From positions 1 to 58,833 of the forward strand of contig CANREH010000008.1 in assembly GCA_947629585.1 (NCBI GenBank): DNA of 58,833 nucleotides, written 5' to 3'. Position 1 is the first letter of the stretch; the number at the start of each line of letters is the position of its first letter. The notes beneath the pieces were generated by a model. That model did no database searches. It was not told where the DNA came from and was given only the letters and a program-made list of their open reading frames with translations. Made by a program: the position numbers and the translations under genes. Shown here one piece after another: positions 33,765 through 42,270 of this stretch. Source of the stretch: an uncultured Lachnospiraceae bacterium. GTDB taxonomy: Bacteria; Bacillota; Clostridia; Lachnospirales; Lachnospiraceae.

Positions 33765-34619
33765 TTAATTTGAATAAGAATCTTTTTCAAGGCTTAAATC
33801 AATATATTGGAGTGCGTAGTCGTCAAACAAACTTCGTTCAGATTCAATCCGACGAACTGTATGCTCACAGTAATATGCTTCTGTTTCAACTCCGATGCTA
33901 TTTCTTTCATTATTGATAGCAGCAAGCATTGTTGTTCCGCTGCCACAAAATGGATCTAAAACCGTATCATCGACAAAAGAAAACATTTTCACAAGCCTGC
34001 TGGCAAGTTCCAATGGAAACGGGGCCGGATGGCCGTTTTTTGTAGATGCTCCTGGCATTTCCCATATCTGTCTAAACCAATTTTGAAAATCTTTTTTATC
34101 AATTTTACTTTTTGTACGTTGTTGCTCCGTAGGTTTCCTATATCCTCCCGGTTTTCTTTCCATTAAAATATATTCAATGTCATTTTTTATGATTGCATTT
34201 GGTTCATAAGGTTTTCCTAAAATAGAGCTGTTTATGTTTGCCTCAAAGTTTGCATTTGAAATTTTGTGCCATAGAATAGGGTTTAAATTATCAAACCCTA
34301 TTTTCCGGCATGAAACAACGATATCGGAATGAAGCGGTATAACAACATGTCGGCCATATTTCCGCCTCGATAAACATACGTCTCCTGTTACACAAACAAT
34401 CCGTCCACCAGGAACCAGAACTCGATAACATTCTTTCCAGACCTTTTCAAGTTCATTGATAAAGTCCTGATAATTTTCCAGTATGCCGAGCTGATTTTTA
34501 CCTTTTCTGTATTCTTTTAAATTAAAATAAGGAGGAGATGTTAATACCAAATGAATGCTTTTATCTGGTATAAAACTCATATCTCTTGCGTCAGCATGAT
34601 ATAAAAGTTGATCAGTCAA
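33765..34619 (-). CDS. DNA methyltransferase of the XhoI-type R-M system (beta class)
   Basis: A 284-residue amino-methyltransferase. The catalytic motif IV is TSPPYFNLKEY (27-37), and the SAM-binding FxGxG motif (DPFCGSGTTMLAAIN, about 222) comes at the C-terminal side, giving class beta order. SPPY usually marks N4-cytosine methylation, whereas DPPY marks N6-adenine. It is separated from the restriction gene by two bases, so the pair is an operon. Marked AT-richness compared with the pel genes upstream suggests horizontal transfer. Confidence 0.88.
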   Translation of the reverse strand: MTDQLLYHADARDMSFIPDKSIHLVLTSPPYFNLKEYRKGKNQLGILENYQDFINELEKVWKECYRVLVPGGRIVCVTGDVCLSRRKYGRHVVIPLHSDIVVSCRKIGFDNLNPILWHKISNANFEANINSSILGKPYEPNAIIKNDIEYILMERKPGGYRKPTEQQRTKSKIDKKDFQNWFRQIWEMPGASTKNGHPAPFPLELASRLVKMFSFVDDTVLDPFCGSGTTMLAAINNERNSIGVETEAYYCEHTVRRIESERSLFDDYALQYIDLSLEKDSYSN

Positions 34620-34621
34620 AA

Positions 34622-35377
34622 TTAGTGCCTCCGTTTCAAAAAATGCGCAAGTGCTGATGTGAGCATAGAAATGGTAAATTCCTCAAACGACAGATGTTTA
34701 TCTGGAAAACCGTATGTAATGTCTTCGTCTGAATAGGACGTTGTTATGAAGCAGGCTGCGGAATATTGGCGTTCCAATAAGAGTTTATTGCAAAAAATTT
34801 CATATCGTTTTTTGTATGAAGCATTAACGAATTCATTCAGTACCTTAAAATGTGGAGATCTGACATACACAGGGTCATTTGATTTTTTACAATTTTCTAA
34901 GATCATAAAATAGCCTAACCAGGGAGCTTTCTGGGAACCAAATACACCTTCTCTATAAGCAGTCCAAATATCCAGCGCTGTACCCATTGCTTCTTCTGTT
35001 CGGTTATTAAAATTATTGCCAAATGAGGGACCGACTTGGCTCTTAAATTCTATAGCAATGACTAATTCGTTTCCGTCCACTACAAGTAAATCCCATTTTT
35101 TATTGGGGCGGAAATAACCGGGAAGCTCTAAATCATGATTAGAGAAAATACATTCTTTAGGAACTCCGTTCAAAATTAAAAGCTCACAAATTAAATGAAC
35201 AAATTCGTCAAGCTGTTTCCCGCCTGTCACTGCTCCGCGGTTTCCTTGATCCTTACTGCCATGAGTATTCTGTCTTTTAATTTGTTCGTTCCTTGTTGCC
35301 CAAAAATATTTTACTGCTTCTTTTATTTTATCTTCTAAATTAGTTGGTATTTGTATTAGGTTCATTATATATTTCAT
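34622..35377 (-). CDS. PaeR7I/XhoI-family type II restriction endonuclease
   Basis: A 251-residue protein matching the XhoI/PaeR7I family, which cuts CTCGAG: GSKDQGNRGAVTGGKQLDEF, LPGYFRPNKKWDLLVV, IAIEFKSQVGPSFGNNFNNR, EEAMGTALDIWTAYREG and PWLGYFMILENC. The PD-(D/E)XK catalytic set is visible as D96 (KKWDLL), E110 and K112 (IEFK). The full length and intact motifs suggest an active enzyme. The start may be ATG 35377 or the in-frame ATG four codons later (MNLIQIPTN). An operator-like palindrome lies just upstream. The recognition site is inferred from family only. Confidence 0.85.
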   Translation of the reverse strand: MKYIMNLIQIPTNLEDKIKEAVKYFWATRNEQIKRQNTHGSKDQGNRGAVTGGKQLDEFVHLICELLILNGVPKECIFSNHDLELPGYFRPNKKWDLLVVDGNELVIAIEFKSQVGPSFGNNFNNRTEEAMGTALDIWTAYREGVFGSQKAPWLGYFMILENCKKSNDPVYVRSPHFKVLNEFVNASYKKRYEIFCNKLLLERQYSAACFITTSYSDEDITYGFPDKHLSFEEFTISMLTSALAHFLKRRH

Positions 35378-35391
35378 CCTTTCATTTGTTT

Positions 35392-35415
35392 ACGTTATTT
35401 TTAAGTTCATAACGT
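35392..35415. promoter_or_regulatory. Operator-like palindrome before the R-M operon
   Basis: ACGTTAT (35392-35398) and ATAACGT (35409-35415) form a perfect 7-bp inverted repeat with a 10-base spacer, 15 bases from the restriction gene start. It resembles a repressor site; no C-protein gene is visible nearby. Confidence 0.4.
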
Positions 35416-35697
35416 CACTTGTATGAAGGTTATAAATTTGTACAAATGAAAATATATTGGATAAATTTGGTTCCGAATAGTTATTGAATTTATTTTATCA
35501 TATCATACAGGCTGTGGCAACTGTTCTTTAAAACTTTCTTTTAACAGATGTTTTTTGTAATAATATATAAAACAAATTACTACATAATATATTTTTTGAT
35601 ATAATTTGATTTTGCTAAAAAATCCAAATTTTCTTTGATTTTATCACCATTTTTTATCAAATGAAGAAAATATTTATGAAAATTTGCAAATTTCTTC

Positions 35698-35726
35698 TTG
35701 CATTTCTCTGATTACTGTGGTAATAT
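35698..35726 (+). promoter_or_regulatory. Sigma-A promoter of the recombinase-loaP unit
   Basis: TTGCAT at 35698-35703, exactly 17 bases, then TAATAT at 35721-35726. The preceding 280 bases (35416-35697) are very AT-rich, with runs of T, and hold no recognisable gene. Confidence 0.6.
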
Positions 35727-35781
35727 AGGGGCTGTCTTAATCAAACGTTTTTATTCATATGTTGTATCATGGAGGGTTCCA

Positions 35782-36519
35782 ATGGACAGGACAATTACAA
35801 GAGAGAGATTGGAGAAGTTTGAGCGGATTCTTCTGGAAAGAGACAGGATGATGAAAGAAACCATAAAACTTTATATTCAAAAAGTAGAATGTTTTGCGGA
35901 ATATTTAAACGGCAGGGAAGTTACCCAGGAAATTCTGGACGGTTATAAGCCGTGGCTTTTGGAAGAAAAGAATTATAAAAAAAGCAGCGCCAACGCCTAT
36001 GTCCTGTCTGCAAGGAGCTTCTGCGATGCTATGGACTGGGGAGATTTGCAGATCCATGCGTTTACTTTGGATTATAAAGAAAAAAGCGAGTTAAATAAGT
36101 ATCTTACAAAAGAGGAATATACCCTGTTGGTAAAAAAAGCCCTGGAGCTTGGAAAATACCGCATTGCCCTGTTAATCCAAACCCTGTGCCATGTCAACAT
36201 CCGGTTTTCCGAGCTGCCCTCATTGACCGTGGAGGCAGTAAAGACAGGTTATCTGGACATCTGCCGCTGGCGGCATAATCTTCAGATTACAATCCCGGAT
36301 TATCTGCGGGAAAGCCTGTTGGTTTATGCAAAGAAAAAAGCGATTTACTCCGGCCTTATCTTCCGGACGGCAAAAGGAAAGCCCTGGAACCGATCCAATG
36401 CATGGAAAGAATTTAAAAAGCTCTGCGCGCTGGCAGGGATTGACGGGGAGAGGGTGACACTCCAGATGGCGAAAATGCCGGAGGTGAAGGGATATTATCC
36501 GTATTATTCTTTAGAATAA
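35782..36519 (+). CDS. Tyrosine-recombinase-like protein lacking the catalytic C-terminus
   Basis: A 245-residue protein starting at ATG 35782 (GGAGGG 6 bases upstream). Residues 1-95 resemble the SAM-like core-binding domain of phage integrases (LYIQKVECFAEYLNG). Residues 100-230 resemble the start of the catalytic domain: LTKEEYTLLVKKAL, and the first catalytic arginine in HVNIRFSELPSL (R141). The normal HxLRH box, the second arginine and the nucleophilic tyrosine are missing: where homologues continue HNLRH, this one ends VTLQMAKMPEVKGYYPYY. It is probably not an active recombinase and may have become a DNA-binding regulator. Such genes commonly head loaP-controlled polysaccharide loci in Lachnospiraceae. 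Confidence 0.75.
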   Translation: MDRTITRERLEKFERILLERDRMMKETIKLYIQKVECFAEYLNGREVTQEILDGYKPWLLEEKNYKKSSANAYVLSARSFCDAMDWGDLQIHAFTLDYKEKSELNKYLTKEEYTLLVKKALELGKYRIALLIQTLCHVNIRFSELPSLTVEAVKTGYLDICRWRHNLQITIPDYLRESLLVYAKKKAIYSGLIFRTAKGKPWNRSNAWKEFKKLCALAGIDGERVTLQMAKMPEVKGYYPYYSLE

Positions 36520-36575
36520 AGATAAGAGACGGATAATGTTTGCCGGAAGAAGGACAGTTATAAAGGGGATTGTCT

Positions 36576-37331
36576 ATGTGGTATGTGATTCAGACAGTGC
36601 CGGGGCAGGAGCAGGAATGCGCCGAATTGTGCAGGGTAAAGGTAAATCAAGCCCTTTATAAAGAAATGTTTGTGCCGTCCTATATCCGGAAAATGCATTT
36701 TAAGAAACAGTGGCATGATGTAAAAAAAGTCCTGTTCCCCGGTTATTTTTTTGTAGATACCGAAAAAATCGACGCCGTTTTAAAAGAGCTGGTATTCCTG
36801 CCCAGGCTGACAAAAGCCCTGCGGAATGCGGAACTGGTTTCCCCGATTACCGTAGAAGAACAGAAGTTTTTAAGCAGTATGCTGGATCAGGAGCATGTCA
36901 TGAACTGCTCCACAGGATTGATTATCGGAAGCAGGATCTGCATCACCGAAGGACCTTTGAGGAATCACTATGGCTTTATCCGAAAAATAGACAGGCACCG
37001 CCGGACTGCCCGCCTGGAAATCAATTTCTTCGGGCATCCGACCCCGGTGGAGGCAGGGCTGGAAATCTTAGCCCGCCTGACAGAAGAGGAATTTGAAAAG
37101 CTGAAGGCAGACAGTTTAGAGATGTATGAGGAGATTTCGGGATGCGGGGAAACGAAAGAAATCTGGAAAGAAAAATCCGTGCGTATCAAAAGCGGCGTGT
37201 TCGCAGGTATGCAGGGGACGTTGATCTCTAAAAATGAAACAAAGGATGAATGGCGGGTAAGGATTTCGTTGTTTGAGAGCCCTATGGAAGTGGTATTTTC
37301 CGGGGAGGAAGTTGTTGTGGAAAATAATTGA
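36576..37331 (+). CDS. loaP: LoaP-type transcription antiterminator (NusG paralogue)
   Basis: LoaP proteins ride on RNA polymerase and suppress terminators within long biosynthetic operons. The 251-residue protein starts at ATG 36576 (AAAGGGG upstream). An NGN domain (WYVIQTVPGQEQECAELCRV ... FPGYFFVDTEK, 1-105) is followed by a KOW domain (GSRICITEGPLRNHYGFIRK, 115-160). Unlike the usual family length of about 170-180, it has a further 80 residues including a second KOW-like stretch (KSVRIKSGVFAGMQGTLISK). It lies 56 bases after the recombinase-like gene and ahead of the glycan locus it probably controls. Confidence 0.88.
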   Translation: MWYVIQTVPGQEQECAELCRVKVNQALYKEMFVPSYIRKMHFKKQWHDVKKVLFPGYFFVDTEKIDAVLKELVFLPRLTKALRNAELVSPITVEEQKFLSSMLDQEHVMNCSTGLIIGSRICITEGPLRNHYGFIRKIDRHRRTARLEINFFGHPTPVEAGLEILARLTEEEFEKLKADSLEMYEEISGCGETKEIWKEKSVRIKSGVFAGMQGTLISKNETKDEWRVRISLFESPMEVVFSGEEVVVENN

Positions 37332-37421
37332 ACCGTCGCAAGGGACAATTTCCATTATGATATATTGGCAGGCCAGAAGAGGGATTTTAGCCGTTTTATA
37401 TAAAGCAGCCAAATCGAGCTG

Positions 37422-37565
37422 ATGGCTGAACTGCTACGATTTTTTAATGAAGCTTTGGAAAGAGAAAAAAACAGGAAACCAGGAACCGGAATGTCGAAAG
37501 CCGCGTTGCCGGAAACTGGCGGACATAGAGTGTGCAAGGATTGCCATAGGGAATTCCGGCTGTGA
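37422..37565 (+). CDS. Small CxxC protein of unknown function (uncertain)
   Basis: A 47-codon frame, ATG 37422 to TGA 37563-37565, reads MAELLRFFNEALEREKNRKP, then a short Gly/Ala/Pro segment, then HRVCKDCHREFRL. The CxxC and neighbouring His suggest a zinc site. The ribosome site is weak. It lies in the leader between loaP and a terminator, so it could be a leader peptide, a decayed gene end or chance. Confidence 0.3.
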   Translation: MAELLRFFNEALEREKNRKPGTGMSKAALPETGGHRVCKDCHREFRL

Positions 37566-37571
37566 GGCGGG

Positions 37572-37596
37572 GAGTGGCGAAGCACGCTCTTTTTTG
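37572..37596 (+). terminator. Intrinsic terminator in the glycan-operon leader
   Basis: GAGTG...CGCTC (5 bp with a G-T pair) followed by TTTTTTG. Preceding DNA (37470-37570) is rich in short hairpins such as GCCGCGTTGCCGG/CTGGCGG. Placed just after loaP, it is a natural target for LoaP-dependent read-through. Confidence 0.45.
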
Positions 37597-38630
37597 TTTA
37601 GGGCAGACAGTTTGATTGTATTGTTTAACGATTTAGGGATGTGAAGAAACATATGTCAGTGGATGATATTACCATCAGTTAGGGAACTTGGGGTAAGAGG
37701 TAGAAGTGGTGGGAGAGTAAAAAGGTTAAAGAAGATGACTTGGATTTAGAAGATGTGAGTATGAGAGCAGGCTGATGTTCTTGAAAGGATACAGCAATAT
37801 CAAGGATTTTCCTATTATTTAACGGGAAAAAGATGAGCTGGATAAATGAGCTTGACTGAAATGAGGGGGAGATTGAGGTCAAGGATGTAAAACCATTTAT
37901 TTCAGAAATATGCGTTGAATATGAGTCAGTTAATTTGAAAAATTGAGTATGTGGCTTGAGGGTATGGATAAGAACAGGGTATATAGGGAAAAGAGCTTTA
38001 CAGTACGGTGGCTTGATAAACCAAACCTAAAGAGGAACTACACAGATAAATGATTTGATCTGTACAGATGAAGCAGCGAGTGGAGTGTCTGCTGTACAGT
38101 GCTTGCCTACATTTTGTTTATCTACGCCGTTTTACGTTAAGTAAGATTATTTACTGAGGAGTGCTGAGCATTGAAAAATGAGAATAGAGAACAACTGTGA
38201 GCATCGCAATGCTCGGATAACAATTTATAATTTCGGAGAAGTAAGTTACAGCTTTTTATTGGGCATCAGAATTTGTACAAAACTTCTTGGAAGATATGTG
38301 GTATGGGGTAGTGGTGCAATAATAAGCACTGACCACTTGTATAATTATTCTATTTAGCAGGAAAAGAAAATGTAAACAAAACTTATAAAGCAAGAAATGA
38401 GATATGGGGCACGACGGTAATGACATATGAACCAACACTACCGTAGGAAACAACGTTCTTTGGAAGCTTTGTCGTGAACGATTTGAAAAAGTTCAAACAA
38501 GGCGCAGATGCCAATCATTGCTAACAGATATGATATGGCGCTTGATGATGTGGTGGATAAGGTCTATACAAGTGATTTGTTCATGAGAAACTAATAGCAT
38601 TGATTAACGAGATTATAAGGAAATGAAATC
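37597..38630 (+). other. Long leader with decayed coding fragments
   Basis: About 1 kb without an intact gene. Short frames survive but have no ribosome sites: 38178-38357 (59 codons, ending GSGAIISTDHLYNYSI, faintly like a hexapeptide acetyltransferase) and 38508-38594 (28 codons, [20 protein letters not shown]). An outer inverted repeat CACGAC/GTCGTG spans 38412-38476. I interpret it as remains of earlier glycan genes now serving as leader DNA; no functional element beyond that can be supported. Confidence 0.5.
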
Positions 38631-39641
38631 ATGGAGAGAGAAGCAAAATTAGAGAAAAGCAAATTTTACTTTATCGATTATGTGAGAGCATTTGCCGCGA
38701 TTATTATCATCAATTCACATTTTGATTCATTATATCCTGTTCCTGTATTGGCTACGGGTGGAGCAATCGGAAACGCTCTATTCTTTGCAGTATCAGGATT
38801 TTGCCTTTGGCCGATCAAGAATAGGTTTGGCAGTTGGTATGCAGAAAAAATTATAAGATTGTATATTCCAACTCTTATCATGACGCTAATCTCTATTGTG
38901 TTAGGAACGTATAGTTTATCATTGCAAGAATATATTTTTATATTTATTTGGCCTACTCTGTTTTGGTTTATTGGAGCGATTATTCTGTTTTATCCTCTCT
39001 ATTATTTTATTCAAGGAGTGAAAAAAAACTGGCATTTTGCATTGTTATTTTTTATTTTGTTTATTGTTTACTTTCTGTATTATTTTCTACTGTTGGATAC
39101 ATCTGTGTGGACGATTGAAAGTGGTAAGATATATACGGTGAACGGTTTTTTCAGGCTGATATATTATTTTGTTGTAATGATGATAGGAAAATATTTTCGG
39201 ATCAATGTCAATAAAACACGAAGGTATCCAGTTTTGTATATTTTGTATATTTTTATTGGGGGGGGGTCACTGTATTTTATAAAGTTTCTTATGAATAGAG
39301 ACAACCGGATTATGCATTTTCAGTGCTTGAATCAATTCTCCGTTTTGCTTCTAGTTATTGGTGTGTTTCTGCTAGGGCTTTCAATAGAGTCATATCTTGC
39401 TGAAAAAAGTTTATTTGTTTATAAAATTTGTAAAAAAATAGGTACATTAACGCTGTACTTTTATATTGTACAGTTCCGTTGCATCGGGTTTAGTGAACGA
39501 TTTTGTTTTCCTGTAAATATGGTGATTGCAGTGGCGCTGATTGGAATTTCAGCAGTCTTATTGCAATTGATTTCTGAAACGCTGTTCAATATAGCCAGGA
39601 TAAGGATTAAGAATACGGACTGGAAAGGTAGGGAGCAGTAA
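38631..39641 (+). CDS. Acyltransferase family 3 (OafA-like) membrane protein
   Basis: A 336-residue protein with about ten membrane helices and the N-terminal signature of Acyl_transf_3 proteins: FYFIDYVRAFAAIIIINSHF, with the catalytic-type His after the first helix, then GGAIGNALFFAVSGFCL. Such enzymes O-acetylate cell-surface glycans on or across the membrane. The start is supported by AAGGAA upstream. It is the first intact gene behind the leader, and strongly AT-rich like the rest of the locus. Confidence 0.88.
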   Translation: MEREAKLEKSKFYFIDYVRAFAAIIIINSHFDSLYPVPVLATGGAIGNALFFAVSGFCLWPIKNRFGSWYAEKIIRLYIPTLIMTLISIVLGTYSLSLQEYIFIFIWPTLFWFIGAIILFYPLYYFIQGVKKNWHFALLFFILFIVYFLYYFLLLDTSVWTIESGKIYTVNGFFRLIYYFVVMMIGKYFRINVNKTRRYPVLYILYIFIGGGSLYFIKFLMNRDNRIMHFQCLNQFSVLLLVIGVFLLGLSIESYLAEKSLFVYKICKKIGTLTLYFYIVQFRCIGFSERFCFPVNMVIAVALIGISAVLLQLISETLFNIARIRIKNTDWKGREQ

Positions 39642-39701
39642 AGAAAAAACATTTTTGATAGGGTAGGAGATTATAGCTATGCCATAAAACGAATACAGTT
39701 A

Positions 39702-39903
39702 GTGAATTTTTATATTGACAATGTGCTTATGGAAAAATGATAGTTCACATAGAAGAATGTAAAGACTGTGTAAAAGCGGGCAGGTAATGATTTCTAATAT
39801 GGATCAGATCTTCTGTATGGCAACAGACAGTCATTTTAAAAAGATATGCGACAATGCAGAATTGCTTTTGACAGACAGTTATCCTTTTTTTGAGAATTGC
39901 TAA
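39702..39903 (+). pseudogene. WecG/TagA glycosyltransferase, N-terminal remnant
   Basis: Three short frames in different phases together spell the N-terminal part of a WecG/TagA/CpsF enzyme: VNFYIDNVLMEK, then MIVHIEECKDCVKAGR, then VMISNMDQIFCMATDSHFKK with DNAELLLTDSYPFF. The phase changes mean at least two frameshifts. The intact relative is at 43997. The rest of 39642-40261 holds no other supported gene. Confidence 0.6.
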
Positions 39904-40261
39904 ATGTTATGGAGTGACAATTAAAAAAATGCGGTTCAGACCTCGTTCTGAGAATGTGTGAGGTCGCGGCTTAAAAAGGCTAGTAGGTATTTTTCTTTGG
40001 AGTGACTTGGAGTAGCGCAAAAGATTGCCGATAAACTCGAGAGGTTGTGGTATGTGTAAAAGGATTTGATTTGGAAGTTCCGGATTCTTGATACAGAAAG
40101 GGAGAATTGCAATATTCGGAGATGCTGTTTTATTATGGACAACATTTAGTGCTGAGAATGGAAAGTAGATGGCGATTGTAAAGTGGCGTACTGAAACAAG
40201 CTATTAGAAATTAGTTTCTTGAAGAATAATATAAAGAAATGTAAATTGAGGTGAAGCTAAT

Positions 40262-41389
40262 ATGGTGAAGCATTATGATAAGATAATATTCGGGGCTGGA
40301 ATCTATGGACTTTATTCGGCGTTGAAATGTGCTAAACAAGGACAGGAAATACTTGTTCTTGAAAGAGATTCAGACGCTTTTATGCGTGCGACTCATATAA
40401 ACCAGGCCAGAGTCCATATGGGTTATCATTATCCTCGTAGTAAGATGACTGCTTTGAAAAGCGCAAACTATTTTCAACGTTTTTGTGAAGATTATGGATT
40501 TTGTATAAAACGTGATTTTAAACAAATATATGCGACAAGTGCGGCTTTATCATGGACAAATGCTACTGCATTTCAGAAGTTCTGTGATGATTCACACACT
40601 CCATGCGAAAGAATCAATGAGGAAGAGTATTTTAGAACAGGACTTTGTGACGGTGCCTTTCTTACAGAGGAGTTTACATATGATGCAATGATTCTCAAAG
40701 ATTATTTCCTGAACAAATTGTTGAAGTCTGGCTGTGTGGATATTTTGTACAATCAAAAGATAGAGAATATCGAGGAAGTTGGTAGGGATTGGATTATAAT
40801 ATCATCTGGGCATAAATTTGAAACACCATTTATTCTGAATGCAACATATGCAGGGATTAACGAAATTCAAAAGATGATGAGGTATGATACCTTTAATATT
40901 AAGTATGAACTATGTGAAATAATTCTTTGTGAGGTTGACGATAAGTTAAAAAATATCGGTCTAACTGTAATGGATGGTCCTTTTTTCTCAATCATGCCGT
41001 TTGGTATGACAGGATATCATAGCTTGACTAGTGTGACATTTACGCCACATATAACATCTTATGATAAAACCGCAACATTCGAATGCCAGAGTAGAAGTAA
41101 TGGTGTTTGTTCACCGCAGCATTTGGCAAACTGTAATTATTGTCCGGCAAAACCAGAATCAGCTTGGCCCTATATGAGTCAACTGGCAAAAAAATACATG
41201 CTGCCTGATCTAAAGTTTACGTATGTAAAGTCACTATTCTCTATGAAACCAATCCTTAAAGTTGCTGAGATTGATGATTCTAGGCCTACGATGATTAAGG
41301 TAGAGAAGCGTGATCCGACTTTTGTTAGCGTATTTAGCGGGAAGATAAACACTATCTATGATTTGGATGAGGTGCTCTTAAATGAATAA
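40262..41389 (+). CDS. FAD-dependent oxidoreductase (DAO family)
   Basis: A 375-residue flavoprotein with an N-terminal FAD-binding Rossmann motif (KIIFGAGIYGLYSALKCAKQ) and ELVLERD-like ribose-binding acid (LVLERDSDAF). The HINQARVHMGYHYPRSK block and the C-terminal VFSGKINTIYDLDEV fit the D-amino-acid oxidase/glycine oxidase superfamily. The substrate is unknown; in glycan loci such enzymes may oxidise sugars or amino sugars. GAGGTGA lies 8 bases before the ATG. It overlaps the next gene by 8 bases and opens a tightly packed four-gene cassette. Confidence 0.85.
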   Translation: MVKHYDKIIFGAGIYGLYSALKCAKQGQEILVLERDSDAFMRATHINQARVHMGYHYPRSKMTALKSANYFQRFCEDYGFCIKRDFKQIYATSAALSWTNATAFQKFCDDSHTPCERINEEEYFRTGLCDGAFLTEEFTYDAMILKDYFLNKLLKSGCVDILYNQKIENIEEVGRDWIIISSGHKFETPFILNATYAGINEIQKMMRYDTFNIKYELCEIILCEVDDKLKNIGLTVMDGPFFSIMPFGMTGYHSLTSVTFTPHITSYDKTATFECQSRSNGVCSPQHLANCNYCPAKPESAWPYMSQLAKKYMLPDLKFTYVKSLFSMKPILKVAEIDDSRPTMIKVEKRDPTFVSVFSGKINTIYDLDEVLLNE

Positions 41390-42266
41390 GAAGGAGTCGG
41401 TATTTATCAGTGCAGTTATTTATCTTTCGGACTTTGCAAGTGATGTAGAGAAATTTATAAGAAATCTATTAGATTCCTTGAAATCATACTTCGACCATTA
41501 TGAGGTCATTATTGTGGATGATTGTAGTAATAAACATGAGAAATTCCTAAAAGAAGTATTACCATCTCTTGCAGATAGTACAATCACAGTAGTCCACATG
41601 GGTGTAAAGCAAGGTATTGAAGCCTGTCTTCGCGCCGGGTTGGATGTATCTATTGGAGACTTTGTTTTTGAATTTGACACTTTTGAAATAGACTTTGAAA
41701 AGAGTCTGTTATGGAATGTTTATCAGGAAGCGTTGAAAGGAAATGATATTGTTTCTGTAGAACCTAGGCAGAACAATGTAAGCAGAAGCCTGTTTTATAA
41801 GCTATTCAACAGGTACTCTAATGCTGATTATGACATTCATGCTTCTGCTTTCAGATTTGTGAGTAGAAGAGCAATCAATCGTGTCTTGGAACTAAATATG
41901 AGTAGTGCATTTAGACAAGCAGTTTACGCTTCCTGTGGTTTGAAAAATTCTAGGATTGAATATAAAGGATCAGCCAGTCTGAGAAAAAACAGGGGATTGA
42001 GTTTGGCTATTGACAGTTTTATTCTTTATACAGAAGTCACTAAGAAGTTTTGTATGATTTCATTGATTTTCTTACTTGTGTTTGTTGTAGCTGGAATCAC
42101 AGGATTGGTCACAGGGGTGAATTGGATGTTTGGAGTTTCAATATGGATGGGTATATTTCTGATTTTCATGGATGTTATACTTTTACTCTATTATGCTCGG
42201 CTTATCCTTAATGAGAAGGGAAGAAAATATTTGATTAGTAGCATAGAGAAAGTACAGAAAGGATAA
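41382..42266 (+). CDS. GT2-family glycosyltransferase with C-terminal membrane anchor
   Basis: A 294-residue protein with a GT-A domain (FISAVIYLSDFASDVEKFI, EVIIVDDCSNKHEKFL, and FEFDTFEIDFEKSL in place of the usual DxD) and two membrane helices near the C-terminus (about 222-245, 250-272). The layout resembles polyprenyl-phosphate sugar transferases, but the weak DxD makes activity uncertain. It overlaps the oxidoreductase gene by 8 bases and is 4 bases from the following SDR gene. Confidence 0.8.
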   Translation: MNKKESVFISAVIYLSDFASDVEKFIRNLLDSLKSYFDHYEVIIVDDCSNKHEKFLKEVLPSLADSTITVVHMGVKQGIEACLRAGLDVSIGDFVFEFDTFEIDFEKSLLWNVYQEALKGNDIVSVEPRQNNVSRSLFYKLFNRYSNADYDIHASAFRFVSRRAINRVLELNMSSAFRQAVYASCGLKNSRIEYKGSASLRKNRGLSLAIDSFILYTEVTKKFCMISLIFLLVFVVAGITGLVTGVNWMFGVSIWMGIFLIFMDVILLLYYARLILNEKGRKYLISSIEKVQKG

Positions 42267-42270
42267 CGTA

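Noticed and set aside
37447-37644. 65-codon frame with several cysteines in the loaP leader
   Set aside because: No ribosome site and composition unlike neighbouring proteins; the overlapping 47-codon frame at 37422 is somewhat better and even that is uncertain.
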